This document shows, piece by piece, positions 31,187-39,559 of a DNA stretch of 64,000 nt. A model generated the notes under the pieces. It was given only the letters and a program-made list of their open reading frames with translations. It searched no databases and was not told the origin of the DNA. Position 1 is the stretch's first letter. The number at the start of each line of letters is the position of its first letter. The translations under genes were made by a program, and so were the position numbers. This DNA is from Azospirillum brasilense (GTDB taxonomy: Bacteria; Pseudomonadota; Alphaproteobacteria; Azospirillales; Azospirillaceae), in NCBI RefSeq assembly GCF_007827795.1, contig NZ_VITI01000005.1, positions 62,001 through 126,000 of the forward strand, in the 5' to 3' direction.

Positions 31187-32107
31187 ATGACGCCGGGTGA
31201 TGCGGTTCCGGCTTTCTCACGCTTCATCGCCATCGACTGGTCGGGCGCCGCGGGCAAGCGCTACGCCGGCGTCGCCGTCGCCGAATGCGGCGCGGAGGGG
31301 CCGCCGCGGATCGTCGCGCCCACCGATCGGCTGTGGTCGCGTTCCGCCGTGTTCGATTGGCTGCTGGATGGGCTGGAGCGCGGACCGGCGCTGGTCGGGA
31401 TCGACTGCGCCTTCTCGCTGCCCTTCGCGGTGGCCGGACGCTACTTCCCAGACCCCGACGCGGCGACGGTGTTCGACCTGTGGGACCGGGTGGAGGCGGT
31501 GGCCGGGGCGGAACCGGACTTCGCCGGGGGCGGCTTCGCGGCGCATCCCGACTATGGCGCGGATTTCTGGCGCGCCGGGACGCAGCCGGACTGGTACCGC
31601 GACCCGCACCGGCTGACCGAGCGGGTGTGCCGGGCCGATGGCTGCGGAAGCCCGCAGAGCCCCTACAAGCTGATCGGCGCCAAGCAGGTGGGGAAGGGCG
31701 GGCTGGCCGGAATGCGGATGCTGCGCGCCCTGAAACGGGCGGCGCCGGACCGGGTGGCGGTCTGGCCCTTCGACCCGCCGGGGCCGGGGCGCACCGTCTT
31801 CTGCGAGATCTACCCGCGCCTGTTCCTGATCCGCGCCGGCTTCGGCCTGCGCAAGATCCGCGACGGGGGCGGGGTGGACGGGGCTTTGGACGCCCTCGGC
31901 GCGCCGCCCGCCGGCTTGTCCGGGGCGGTGACCGACCACGACGCGGATGCGCTGGTTTCCGCGGCCGGGCTGCGCTGGCTGGCCGGGCGGGCGGCGGTGT
32001 GGAGCCCGCCGGCCATGGACGCGCGGGCGCGGCGGCAGGAGGGCTGGATCTTCGGCGTGGGCGACCGGGTCAGCCCGGAGTACGCAGCACCGCCGCCGTG
32101 TCCATGA
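31187..32107 (+). CDS. DUF429-type RNase H-fold protein
   Basis: A 306-residue soluble protein. It opens with FIAIDWSGAAGKRYAGVAVA, a RNase H-like first strand with acidic residue, followed by VGIDCAFSLPF and, near the C-terminus, TDHDADALVSAAGLRWLAG, matching the D-x-x-DA-x-AA pattern of DUF429-like predicted nucleases. The biochemical role of this family is not known. Its last 38 bp overlap the convergent isochorismatase remnant. ATG 31187 has GAGGATGGGG upstream. Confidence 0.75.
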   Translation: MTPGDAVPAFSRFIAIDWSGAAGKRYAGVAVAECGAEGPPRIVAPTDRLWSRSAVFDWLLDGLERGPALVGIDCAFSLPFAVAGRYFPDPDAATVFDLWDRVEAVAGAEPDFAGGGFAAHPDYGADFWRAGTQPDWYRDPHRLTERVCRADGCGSPQSPYKLIGAKQVGKGGLAGMRMLRALKRAAPDRVAVWPFDPPGPGRTVFCEIYPRLFLIRAGFGLRKIRDGGGVDGALDALGAPPAGLSGAVTDHDADALVSAAGLRWLAGRAAVWSPPAMDARARRQEGWIFGVGDRVSPEYAAPPPCP

Positions 32108-32369
32108 TGACGGCGTATTCGCCCGACAGGTTGGCGTGGCTCATGTCGTGGACTTCCTGAGCGCTGCGCAGATGGCCGGACCAGTCGCGTCGGGCGAAGG
32201 TGAACACGGCGTCCGTCGAATCGTGGCGGACGTGGATCACGGGGCGTCCCGTGCGGTGCCAGGCGGCCAGCAGCGTCGCGGCGTTGGCGGGCAGAACCAT
32301 CGGCGGATCAACGGAAGGCGGGGCGGCCGACACATGCGTGGGCGACAAATGCGTGGGCGCGGCGGTCAT
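32070..32369 (-). pseudogene. Isochorismatase-family hydrolase, internally deleted remnant
   Basis: A 99-codon frame whose two halves match different ends of a cysteine-hydrolase (isochorismatase-like) protein of about 180-210 residues. NAATLLAAWHRTGRPVIHVRHDS is the family's second-strand region. It runs directly into FTFARRDWSG and SAQEVHDMSHANLSGEYAVI, the family's C-terminal helix. The catalytic Asp strand (ALLVIDVQ), the Lys region and the nucleophile Cys loop are all missing, so about 90 internal codons were lost in frame and the N-terminus is atypical. It is probably inactive; a retained small protein is possible. A short direct repeat (ATGCGTGGGCG) occurs in the 5' codons. Confidence 0.7.
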
Positions 32370-32476
32370 TGCGGCTCTTCTGCCAGCCTTCGCCGCGCCG
32401 GGCACGTGACAAGTCGTCGTATTTCTGGCTCTAATCCGGGCGGGATGCCCGTCGTCCCGCCCGTTCCGGAGGTTCC

Positions 32477-32671
32477 GTGATCGCATCACCGTCCGCGCTG
32501 GAGTGGTCGCCCTCGCCGGAGCCGCACGCGCTGCCATTGGTCGGGTTGCCGGTGGAGCGAAACGCCCGGCCGGCGGCGACGGGGTGCATCCTGGCCGCGA
32601 TGGTGCTGACCATCGCGGGTTTCTTTGCCGGCCTCGCGGTCGTGCGTTCTCTTGTTTCGGTGCCCGTTTGA
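32477..32671 (+). CDS. Hypothetical single-pass membrane protein, 64 aa
   Basis: GTG start at 32477 with GGAGG 5 nt upstream. The N-terminal half is Pro/Ser-rich, the C-terminal half is one hydrophobic helix (GCILAAMVLTIAGFFAGLAVV). Its TGA overlaps the rluC ATG (ATGA), a translational-coupling arrangement that supports it as real. No family is recognised; function unknown. Confidence 0.65.
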   Translation: MIASPSALEWSPSPEPHALPLVGLPVERNARPAATGCILAAMVLTIAGFFAGLAVVRSLVSVPV

Positions 32672-33690
32672 TGAGTGAGAACAAAGCCCCCAGCGTGGAA
32701 ACCCGGACCGTGTCGTCCGACGAGGCCGATGTCCGCCTCGACCGCTGGTTCAAGCGCCATTTCCCCGACGTGGGGCACGGCTATCTGCAGAAGCTGCTGC
32801 GCACCGGCCAGATCCGCGTGGACGGCAAGCGGGCGGAGACCTCGACGCGGCTCGCCGCCGGCCAGTCCATCCGCATCCCGCCGCTGGCCGACTGGGCCAA
32901 GCCGGACGGCGCCGCCCCGGCCCCCGCGCCGAAGAAGCCGGCCATGTCGGACAAGGAGATCGCGGCGCTCCAGGCGCTGGTCCTCTTCAAGGACGGCGAC
33001 GTCATCGCCCTGAACAAGCCGGCCGGGCTGGCCGTGCAGGGCGGCACCAACACCACCAAGCATCTCGACGCCATGCTGGACGCCCTGCGCTTCGACGCGA
33101 AGGAGCGGCCCAAGCTGGTGCACCGGCTGGACAAGGACACCTCGGGCGTTCTGCTGCTGGCGCGCAACACCTTCGCGGCGTCCAAGCTGACGGAGCAGTT
33201 CCGGGGCCGCGACGTGCGCAAGATCTACTGGGCGGCCACGGTCGGCGTGCCGAAGCCCTACCAGGGCAAGATCGACCTCGCGCTGGCCAAGGAAGGTGGG
33301 CCGCAGGGCGAGCGGGTGGCCGGCGACGAGGACGACGGTAAGCGCGCCGTCACCTACTACACGGTGCTGGAAAACCTGGGCAAGCAGGCGGCCTTCGTCG
33401 CCATGTGGCCGCGCACGGGGCGCACGCACCAGCTCCGCGTCCACATGAACGCCATCGGCACGCCGATCCTGGGCGACGGCAAGTACGCCGGGCAGGGGGC
33501 CTATCTTCCGGGGGCCGAGGTCCAGAAGAAGCTGCACCTGCACGCCCGCCGCCTGATCCTGCCGCACCCGCGCGGCGGCAACCGGATGATCGACGTGACG
33601 GCGCCGCTGCCGGACCACATGCTGACGACCTGGAAGTATCTGGGCTTCAGCGCCAGCCTGAAGGACGATCCGTTCGAGGGGGTCGAGTAG
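32671..33690 (+). CDS. rluC: 23S rRNA pseudouridine synthase, RluC/RluD type
   Basis: A 339-residue RluA-family enzyme. It has an N-terminal S4 RNA-binding domain (about 18-80, LDRWFKRHFPDVGHGYLQKLLRTGQIRVDGK), an Ala/Pro/Lys linker and a catalytic domain with D154 in HRLDKDTSGVLLLAR, then RTGRTHQLRVHM. It converts selected 23S rRNA uridines to pseudouridine. The ATG overlaps the preceding small gene. In relatives the order rluC-HAD-atp12 is common; here a GntR/BenE pair intervenes. Confidence 0.95.
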   Translation: MSENKAPSVETRTVSSDEADVRLDRWFKRHFPDVGHGYLQKLLRTGQIRVDGKRAETSTRLAAGQSIRIPPLADWAKPDGAAPAPAPKKPAMSDKEIAALQALVLFKDGDVIALNKPAGLAVQGGTNTTKHLDAMLDALRFDAKERPKLVHRLDKDTSGVLLLARNTFAASKLTEQFRGRDVRKIYWAATVGVPKPYQGKIDLALAKEGGPQGERVAGDEDDGKRAVTYYTVLENLGKQAAFVAMWPRTGRTHQLRVHMNAIGTPILGDGKYAGQGAYLPGAEVQKKLHLHARRLILPHPRGGNRMIDVTAPLPDHMLTTWKYLGFSASLKDDPFEGVE

Positions 33691-33700
33691 AAGCGGGGGT

Positions 33701-34390
33701 TTACCCCGCCTCGCGCCCCTCCAGAAACGCCGTAAGCTGCTCCGCCGCCTGCCCGACATGCTCGGTCACCAGCCGGCACGCTTCGTCAGCGTCCCCCGCC
33801 CTGCAGGCGGCCAGCAGCGCGCGGTGCTCGTCCTGCGACCGCGGACGATAGCCCAGTGCCGCGAACTGGAAACGCAGATAGCGGTCGGCGGCGAGCAGAT
33901 GCTGTTCCGTCAGCGCCAGCAGCCGGGGCCGCCCGGCGCGCGCGTAAAGCGTCATGTGGAAGCGCCGGTTCAGCTCCCCCATGCGGCCCGGATCGGCCTC
34001 CCCGTCCATCTCTGCGATCAGTTCCTCCGCCTGATCAAGGTCCGCCGCCGTCAGGGCGGGCAGCGACAGGCGCAGCGCCATCGGTTCCAGCGCCATGCGG
34101 ATCGCCCCGATGTCGGCGCCATCCGCCGCCGAGATCTCCGCGACGACGGCGCCGCGGTGCGGGTGGAACTCGGCCAGCGCCCGCGCCTCCAACTGGCGTA
34201 GCGCCTCGCGCACCGGCATGCGGCTGACCCCGAAGGTCTCTGCCAGATCCTCCTGCCGCAACGGCGTGCCCGGCGCGATGACCCCGGTCAGGATCGCTTC
34301 GCGCAGCGTCGCCTCCACGAACTCCGCGGTGGTGCGGTGGCGCGGCTGCGCCCGCGCCACGAGGCGCGACAGCCCTTCGTTGACCGCCAT
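33701..34390 (-). CDS. GntR-family (FadR/FCD subfamily) transcriptional regulator
   Basis: A 229-residue regulator with an N-terminal winged HTH (about 18-80: ATLREAILTGVIAPGTPLRQEDLAETFGVSRMPVREALRQLEARALAEFHPHRGAVV) and a C-terminal FCD ligand domain whose metal His are seen in RRFHMTLY and EHRALLAA. ATG 34390 has GGAGATC upstream. It is divergent from benE, with an ATTGGATACAAT palindrome between them, so it most likely regulates the transporter in response to an aromatic or organic acid. The ligand is not known. Confidence 0.94.
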   Translation of the reverse strand: MAVNEGLSRLVARAQPRHRTTAEFVEATLREAILTGVIAPGTPLRQEDLAETFGVSRMPVREALRQLEARALAEFHPHRGAVVAEISAADGADIGAIRMALEPMALRLSLPALTAADLDQAEELIAEMDGEADPGRMGELNRRFHMTLYARAGRPRLLALTEQHLLAADRYLRFQFAALGYRPRSQDEHRALLAACRAGDADEACRLVTEHVGQAAEQLTAFLEGREAG

Positions 34391-34413
34391 GCGTGATCTC
34401 CGCTTGCCAGGAT

Positions 34414-34425
34414 ATTGGATACAAT
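34414..34425. promoter_or_regulatory. Candidate GntR/FCD operator
   Basis: ATTGGATACAAT, inverted ATTG/CAAT arms around GATA, close to the TTGTATACAA-type sites of FCD regulators. It sits in the 83-bp spacer between the divergent regulator and benE, in an AT-rich patch that also holds promoter-like sequence. Confidence 0.6.
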
Positions 34426-34473
34426 TTATCACCCTTCTCATCGTCCCGCACCCCTGACGGAGGGTTCCGCGCC

Positions 34474-35685
34474 ATGTCTTCTTCCGACACCGTTCCGGCG
34501 ACGGGCCTTCCGACGGGGCTTTCCCTGCGCGCGGTGGGGGCGGGACTGCTGGCGGCATTGGTCGGCTACGCCAGTTCGGTGGCGGTGGTCATCCACGGTT
34601 TGACCGCCGTTGGCGCCAGCACGGAACAGGTGGTGTCGGGCCTCGTCCTGGTGGGCTTCGCCATGGGGCTGACGGCGATGGGGCTGAGCCTCTATCGGCG
34701 CAAGCCGATCAGCATCGCCTGGACCACGCCGGGCATGGCCCTGCTGGCCGCCACCGGCGCGTTGGAGGGCGGGTTCGCCGCCGCGGTGGGGGCCTTCGTG
34801 GTGACCGGCGTGCTGATCGTCCTGGCCGGGCTGTGGTCGCCGCTGGGCCGCTGGATCGCCGCCATCCCAAAGCCGCTGGCCAACGGCATGCTGGCGGGCA
34901 TCCTGCTGAAGCTGTGCCTCGCCCCCTTCCTGGCGGTGTCGCAGGCGCCCGGCGTGGCGCTGCTGGTGCTGGCGACCTGGGCTGTGGTGGGGCGGGTGGC
35001 GCGGCTCTACGCCGTGCCGGCCGCGGTGGCCGTGGCGCTGGGGGCGATGGCGCTCGATTCCTCCGGCGGTGCGGCGCTGTCCGGTGCGCTCTGGCCGGGC
35101 GTGACCTTCGTCCAGCCGGTCTTCACCTGGGAGGCGATGGTCGGCATCGCGCTGCCGCTGTTCGTCGTCACCATGGCCTCGCAGAACATCCCCGGCCTTG
35201 CCGTTCTGGCGACCTACAACTACACGCCGCCGACCCGCCCGATTTTCCTGGTGACGGGGGCGGCCTCCGCCCTGACGGCGCTGGGCGGCGCGCCGACCGT
35301 GAACCTCGCGGCGATCACCGCGGCGCTCTGCGCCAGCCCGGACGCCGACCCGAACCCGGCGCGACGCTGGCAGGCCGCCTTCGTCGGCGGCATCGGCTAC
35401 ATCCTGTTCGCCGGCTTGGCCGGGGTGACGGCGGTGATGGTCACCCGCTCCCCGCCGATCCTAATCGAGGCGGTGGCCGGGCTGGCCCTGGTCGGAGCCT
35501 TCGGCTCCGCCCTGATGGGCGCCGTGCAGGTGGAGGCGAACCGGACGGCCGCCCTGGTCACCATGCTGGTCACCGCCTCCGGCCTGTCCTTCGCCGGGGT
35601 GGGGTCGGCCTTCTGGGGACTGCTGCTGGGCGGGGCGGTCCATCTGCTCCATTGGCGCCCTTCGGTGTCGCAGCCGGCGAAGTGA
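34474..35685 (+). CDS. benE: BenE-family benzoate/H+ symporter-like transporter
   Basis: A 403-residue inner-membrane protein with about 12 hydrophobic helices. Family features are VGYASSVAVVIHGLTAVGAS, KPISIAWTTPGMALLAATG, PLANGMLAGILLKLCLAPF, VVTMASQNIPGLAVLATYNY and GGAPTVNLAAITAALCASPDA. BenE members import benzoate or related compounds with protons, although many family members are untested. ATG 34474 has GGAGGG upstream. No aromatic degradation genes are nearby, so the substrate is open. Confidence 0.93.
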   Translation: MSSSDTVPATGLPTGLSLRAVGAGLLAALVGYASSVAVVIHGLTAVGASTEQVVSGLVLVGFAMGLTAMGLSLYRRKPISIAWTTPGMALLAATGALEGGFAAAVGAFVVTGVLIVLAGLWSPLGRWIAAIPKPLANGMLAGILLKLCLAPFLAVSQAPGVALLVLATWAVVGRVARLYAVPAAVAVALGAMALDSSGGAALSGALWPGVTFVQPVFTWEAMVGIALPLFVVTMASQNIPGLAVLATYNYTPPTRPIFLVTGAASALTALGGAPTVNLAAITAALCASPDADPNPARRWQAAFVGGIGYILFAGLAGVTAVMVTRSPPILIEAVAGLALVGAFGSALMGAVQVEANRTAALVTMLVTASGLSFAGVGSAFWGLLLGGAVHLLHWRPSVSQPAK

Positions 35686-35742
35686 GTTGCGCTTTCCCAA
35701 TGCGAGCCGCATAAGTCCGGTACGACCCGCGTCCCGGAGGCG

Positions 35743-36438
35743 ATGCCCGTGAGCAACTCAGAGAATGCCCGTCCCCTGCGGCTGGCCCTGTTCGATTGCG
35801 ACGGCACGCTGGTGGACAGCCAGTTCGCCATCATCGACGCCATGACCACCGCCTGGGCCGCCCACGGTCTGGGCGAGCCGGACCCGCTGGAGGTGCGCCG
35901 CATGGTCGGGCTGCCGCTGGTGCAGGCGGTGTCGCAGTTGCTGCCCGATCTGGACACCGACCGCCATGTGGCCGTCGCGGAGAGCTACAAGGACGCCTTC
36001 GCGGCGCTGCGCCACCGGGGCGACCTGCACGAGCCGCTGTTCCCCGGCCTGCGCGACACGCTGGACGCTCTGGAGGCCGAGGGCGTGCTGCTGGGCGTGG
36101 CGACCGGCAAGTCGCGGCGCGGGCTGGACGCCGTGCTGGCCCATCACGGGCTGACGGGCCGCTTCGTCACGCTGCAGACCAGCGACATCGGCCCCGGCAA
36201 GCCGCATCCCGACATGGTCTACCGCGCGCTGGCCGAAACCGGAGTGGACGCGGCGGGAACGGTTGTGATCGGCGACACCACCTACGACATGCAGATGGCC
36301 CGCAACGCGCGGGTCGCGTCGGTCGGCGTCTCCTGGGGCTATCACGTCGTGGCCGAATTGGAGGCCGCCGGGGCCGACCGCATCGTCCATCGCGGGCGCG
36401 AGGTGGCCGGCGCCGTGCTGGACCTGTTGCACCGATAA
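35743..36438 (+). CDS. HAD-superfamily (IA) phosphatase
   Basis: A 231-residue phosphoglycolate-phosphatase-like enzyme: LALFDCDGTLVDSQ (nucleophile Asp), GVATGKSRRGLD, K in GPGKPHPDMVY and VVIGDTTYDMQMARNA. An alternative GTG start at 35749 has better spacing from GGAGG. It is followed 21 bp later by atp12, a conserved pairing in alphaproteobacteria. The cellular substrate is not established. Confidence 0.93.
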   Translation: MPVSNSENARPLRLALFDCDGTLVDSQFAIIDAMTTAWAAHGLGEPDPLEVRRMVGLPLVQAVSQLLPDLDTDRHVAVAESYKDAFAALRHRGDLHEPLFPGLRDTLDALEAEGVLLGVATGKSRRGLDAVLAHHGLTGRFVTLQTSDIGPGKPHPDMVYRALAETGVDAAGTVVIGDTTYDMQMARNARVASVGVSWGYHVVAELEAAGADRIVHRGREVAGAVLDLLHR

Positions 36439-36459
36439 GAGAGCATTCGAAGGACTCTG

Positions 36460-37158
36460 ATGAAGCGCTTCTACAAGACCGCCTCCGTCGACGAGGCCGC
36501 CGGCGGCGGCTTCGAGGTGCGCCTGGACAACCGCCCGATCCGCAGCCCGGCCAAGGCGCCGCTGGTCTTCGCGAGCTGGCCGCTGGCCCAGGCCGTCGCC
36601 GCCGAATGGGACGCGCAGCCCGAGGACATCGCCCCGGACAGCATGCCGCTGATGCAGCTCGCCAGCACGGCGGTGGACCTGATCGGCAAGGGCCGGGCCG
36701 CCATCGTGGACGGCGTGGCCGCCTATGCCGAGACGGATCTGCTCTGCTACCGCGCGGAGCATCCCCGGAACCTGGTGGAGTTGCAGGCGCAACGCTGGCA
36801 GCCGCTGCTGGATTGGGCGACGCTGCGCTACGACGCGCCGCTGCACGTCAATGCCGGGCTGATGCCCAAGCCGCAGCCGCCCGAGGCGTTGCGCGCCCTG
36901 CGCAACGCGGTGGAGGCCTACGACGACTGGGCGCTGTCGGCGCTCCAGACCGCCACCGGCTCCTGCGGCTCGCTGATCGTGGCGCTGGCTCTGGTCGAAG
37001 GGCGCATCGACGCCGAGGAGGCGTTCGCGGTGTCGCAGCTCGACGAGACCTTCCAGATCGAAGCTTGGGGCGAGGACCCGGAGGCGACCAAGCGCCGCGC
37101 CGCCCTGCGGATGGACATCGCCGCCTGCCGCCGCTTCGTCGATCTTTTGCGGGCTTGA
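36460..37158 (+). CDS. atp12: ATP12-family F1-ATPase assembly chaperone
   Basis: A 232-residue cytoplasmic chaperone that binds the F1 alpha subunit during ATP synthase assembly, found in alphaproteobacteria and mitochondria. Motifs are RFYKTASVDEAAGGGFEVRLDNRPIRSPAK at the N-terminus, VAAEWDAQPEDIAPDSMPL, DLLCYRAEHP and SCGSLIVALALVEGRIDAEEAF. Length is normal. It is probably transcribed with the HAD gene 21 bp upstream. Confidence 0.96.
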   Translation: MKRFYKTASVDEAAGGGFEVRLDNRPIRSPAKAPLVFASWPLAQAVAAEWDAQPEDIAPDSMPLMQLASTAVDLIGKGRAAIVDGVAAYAETDLLCYRAEHPRNLVELQAQRWQPLLDWATLRYDAPLHVNAGLMPKPQPPEALRALRNAVEAYDDWALSALQTATGSCGSLIVALALVEGRIDAEEAFAVSQLDETFQIEAWGEDPEATKRRAALRMDIAACRRFVDLLRA

Positions 37159-37258
37159 TCATCCATCGGGTGAGGACGGAATAAAGCGCCACGGTGGGCG
37201 TCCTGTCAGTGAGGGCCGGGTCGATTATCCGCCCCATCACGACAGGGAGGTTCCGTCC

Positions 37259-37657
37259 ATGCACCGCTTCATCCGTTTCACCGCCGCCGTGGCGACCGTG
37301 CTGGCGCTTGGCCTTGCGGCACCGTCCGCCTTCGCGCAGGGCGCCATGCCCGCCAAGACCGGCCAGTCGGCCGGCGGCCCCGTGCTGACCGACAGCAAGG
37401 GCATGACGCTCTACGTCTTCGACCGCGATTCGGGCGGCAAGTCCGCCTGCAACGGGCAGTGCGCCACCAATTGGCCGCCGTTGATGGCCCCGGCGGGCGC
37501 GAAGGCGATGGGCGACTATTCGGTCGTCACCCGCGACGACGGCTCCATGCAGTGGGCCTACAAGGGCAAGCCGCTCTATGGCTGGGCCAAGGACGGCAAG
37601 CCGGGCGACACCACCGGTGACGGCGTGAACAACGTCTGGCACGTCGCGCGCCCGTAA
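37259..37657 (+). CDS. Secreted protein with Yx(F/W)xxD repeats
   Basis: 132 residues with a signal peptide (FTAAVATVLALGLAAPSAFAQG). The mature part belongs to the COG4315-like group: VLTDSKGMTLYVFDRDSGGKSACNGQCATNWPPLMAP followed by GKPLYGWAKDGKPGDTTGDGVNNVWHV. Two LYxFxxD/LYxWxxD repeats and a CNGQC pair are visible. The role is unknown but often linked to stress or metal/redox at the envelope. GGGAGG precedes ATG 37259. A strong terminator follows. Confidence 0.9.
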   Translation: MHRFIRFTAAVATVLALGLAAPSAFAQGAMPAKTGQSAGGPVLTDSKGMTLYVFDRDSGGKSACNGQCATNWPPLMAPAGAKAMGDYSVVTRDDGSMQWAYKGKPLYGWAKDGKPGDTTGDGVNNVWHVARP

Positions 37658-37675
37658 ACGCGGTTCCGAACAGGG

Positions 37676-37710
37676 AAAAGCCCCCGCGGCGCTGGGCCGC
37701 GGGGGCTTTT
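37676..37710. terminator. Strong intrinsic terminator
   Basis: 15-bp perfect stem (AAAAGCCCCCGCGGC with GCCGCGGGGGCTTTT), 5-nt loop GCTGG. It separates two convergent genes and works for both. Confidence 0.95.
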
Positions 37711-37741
37711 CGTAACGGTAACGTCGGCGATTGCCCAGCTG

Positions 37742-38347
37742 TTACTGGCCGGTGCCCGACGGAGCGGCCGGCGGGGTGCCGGTGGCACCGCCCGGAGCGG
37801 TCATGGTGCCGGAGGTGCCGGTGGAGGAGCGGCTCGCCGCGCCGTTCACCGTGTCACCAGCCTTGTCCTTGTTGCGGTTCAGCGAGGTGGTGGTGTCGGA
37901 GTACTCGAACTCCGGCATCTCCTTCACCTGATCGCGGGTCATGCCCGAAAGCTGGACGCGCTCCTGCTGGGCGTCCCAGTTGGCTTTGCCGATGTCCACG
38001 GCGATCTGCTTCTCGCCGATGCCGAGGAATCCGCCCGAGGAGATCACGAGCTGCTGGGCCTGGCCGTTGCCGTCGAGGATGATGTCCTCGACCTCGCCGA
38101 CCTTTTCGTTGTCGGTGCCGTAGACGTTCTTGCCCATCATGTTCTCGGCGCTGGCCATCTGGCCGCCGGTCAGGCCGGAGGCGCTGCCGGTCGCGGCGCT
38201 GCCCGGGGCGTTGCCGCTTTTGTTCATTTCGGTCGCGGTCGGGGCGCCGGTGGTGGGGCTGCCGGTGGTCGGCGACGTGGTCTGCGCCATCGCCGTGCCG
38301 GTCATCAGCGCCAGGACGGACGCAGCCGCGATGATTTCCCTACGCAT
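37742..38347 (-). CDS. Exported PRC-barrel domain protein
   Basis: 201 residues. Signal peptide MRREIIAAASVLALMTGTAMA, a Thr/Ser/Gly/Pro-rich linker, one PRC-barrel (about 68-130, MMGKNVYGTDNEKVGEVEDIILDGNGQAQQLVISSGGFLGIGEKQIAVD) and a low-complexity tail (TGTSGTMTAPGGATGTPPAAPS). PRC-barrel proteins of this type are common envelope or stress proteins in rhizobia and Azospirillum; the ligand is unknown. No EcfG box was found in its 159-bp upstream region. Confidence 0.9.
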   Translation of the reverse strand: MRREIIAAASVLALMTGTAMAQTTSPTTGSPTTGAPTATEMNKSGNAPGSAATGSASGLTGGQMASAENMMGKNVYGTDNEKVGEVEDIILDGNGQAQQLVISSGGFLGIGEKQIAVDIGKANWDAQQERVQLSGMTRDQVKEMPEFEYSDTTTSLNRNKDKAGDTVNGAASRSSTGTSGTMTAPGGATGTPPAAPSGTGQ

Positions 38348-38506
38348 AACTCACTCCTCTCCGTGTTTCGGCGTGTCGTCGAGTGCCTTGGTTTGTCTCG
38401 GTAAGGCAATTCGACAACAGGGTCTCGGCAGGAATGGTCACGCGGAAAATCGAAAAAATCTTTCGGCTAGTCCGTGCAAGGTTCGGGAATAAAAGTGACG
38501 AAGAAC

Positions 38507-39412
38507 TCAAAAGCTTGCCCAGACTGGCTTTGCCGGCGTGACTGTGGCCTCTCCGGCTGTCAAGACCAATCCGTCTTGCCCCGCACGGGTGAGGTCTTCC
38601 AGCCGCAGCAACGCCAGGGCGAAGGAGCCATGGCCGCTGCGGATCTCGCCGACCTCCTTGCCGTCGAGCGTCACCGGCGTGCCGGGGGCGGGCAGGGGGC
38701 CGTCCAGCGCCACCGGGAACAGCTTCTTCTTGATCAGCGCGCGGTATTTGGTGCGGGCGGTCAACTCCTGCCCCATGTAGCAGCCCTTGTCCCAGGAAAT
38801 GGCGTTGAGGTCGTCCAGGTCGTTTTCCAGGGGCAGCGCCTTGTCGGGCGTGAGGTCGCGGCTGCCTTCCGGAACACCGAGCGCGAGGCGCAGCCGGTCG
38901 TAGCCCTCGGCACTGCGCGGAACGAAGCCTGCCGCTTCCAGCGCCGCTGCGGCGCCATCGCGCGGCAGGAAGGCACGGGCGCCCAGCGCCGGCAGGCGTG
39001 GGTCGGTGAAGGCGACGCCGCCCGCGAAGGGCACCGCGGCGCCGGCCTCCTCCGGCAGGCCCAGCCGGGCGAGGGCGTCGCCGCCGAACAGGGCGACCGC
39101 CACCAGGGCGCCGGCGCGGTCCTCCAGCGTGATCTTGGAGCGCAGCTTGTACATCTTCAGGCGGCGCAGGAATTCCTCCCGCCGCTCCGTCTCGGGGTCG
39201 AGCAGAAGGGCGCCGTCCGATTCGGCGATGCGGAAGTCGTGCAGGAACTTGCCCTGCGGGGTGAGGAACAGCGCGTAGATGGCGCGGTCCGCTGCGACGC
39301 GGCGCACGTCGTTGGACACCAGCCCCTGCAGGAAGGCCGCCCGGTCCTCGCCCGCGACCGCGATGACGCCCCGATCCTCCAGGATCGCGTAGCCCGCCTG
39401 TTCCGCCGTCAT
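38507..39412 (-). CDS. ygfZ: Folate-binding YgfZ/IBA57-type iron-sulfur assembly protein
   Basis: A 302-residue protein with a GcvT-like fold. It carries the diagnostic KGCYMGQE (209-216) with the essential Cys, and the N-terminal region DRGVIAVAGEDRAAFLQGLVSNDV. YgfZ acts with tetrahydrofolate in maturation or repair of certain 4Fe-4S proteins. ATG 39412 is chosen since the upstream in-frame part is Pro/Arg-rich and unlike homologues. It stands alone, followed by the PRC-barrel gene after 159 bp. Confidence 0.94.
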   Translation of the reverse strand: MTAEQAGYAILEDRGVIAVAGEDRAAFLQGLVSNDVRRVAADRAIYALFLTPQGKFLHDFRIAESDGALLLDPETERREEFLRRLKMYKLRSKITLEDRAGALVAVALFGGDALARLGLPEEAGAAVPFAGGVAFTDPRLPALGARAFLPRDGAAAALEAAGFVPRSAEGYDRLRLALGVPEGSRDLTPDKALPLENDLDDLNAISWDKGCYMGQELTARTKYRALIKKKLFPVALDGPLPAPGTPVTLDGKEVGEIRSGHGSFALALLRLEDLTRAGQDGLVLTAGEATVTPAKPVWASF

Positions 39413-39559
39413 GCCCTTGCTCCGAATGTCCCGTTCAAGTCCCCGATAGTTGGGCGAAGGGGGCAGGGGAGGCAAGGGTGGCGAAGGCTGGGCCCTTGCA
39501 TGGCGCGTCCGCCTTTTCCGCGGACGCGCCACGGTGCAAGCCGTGGTCGATGGACCGTC

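Noticed and set aside
37742-38506. EcfG promoter for the PRC-barrel gene
   Set aside because: PRC-barrel genes are often stress-induced, but no GGAAC-N16/17-GTT pattern is present in its 159-bp upstream region.
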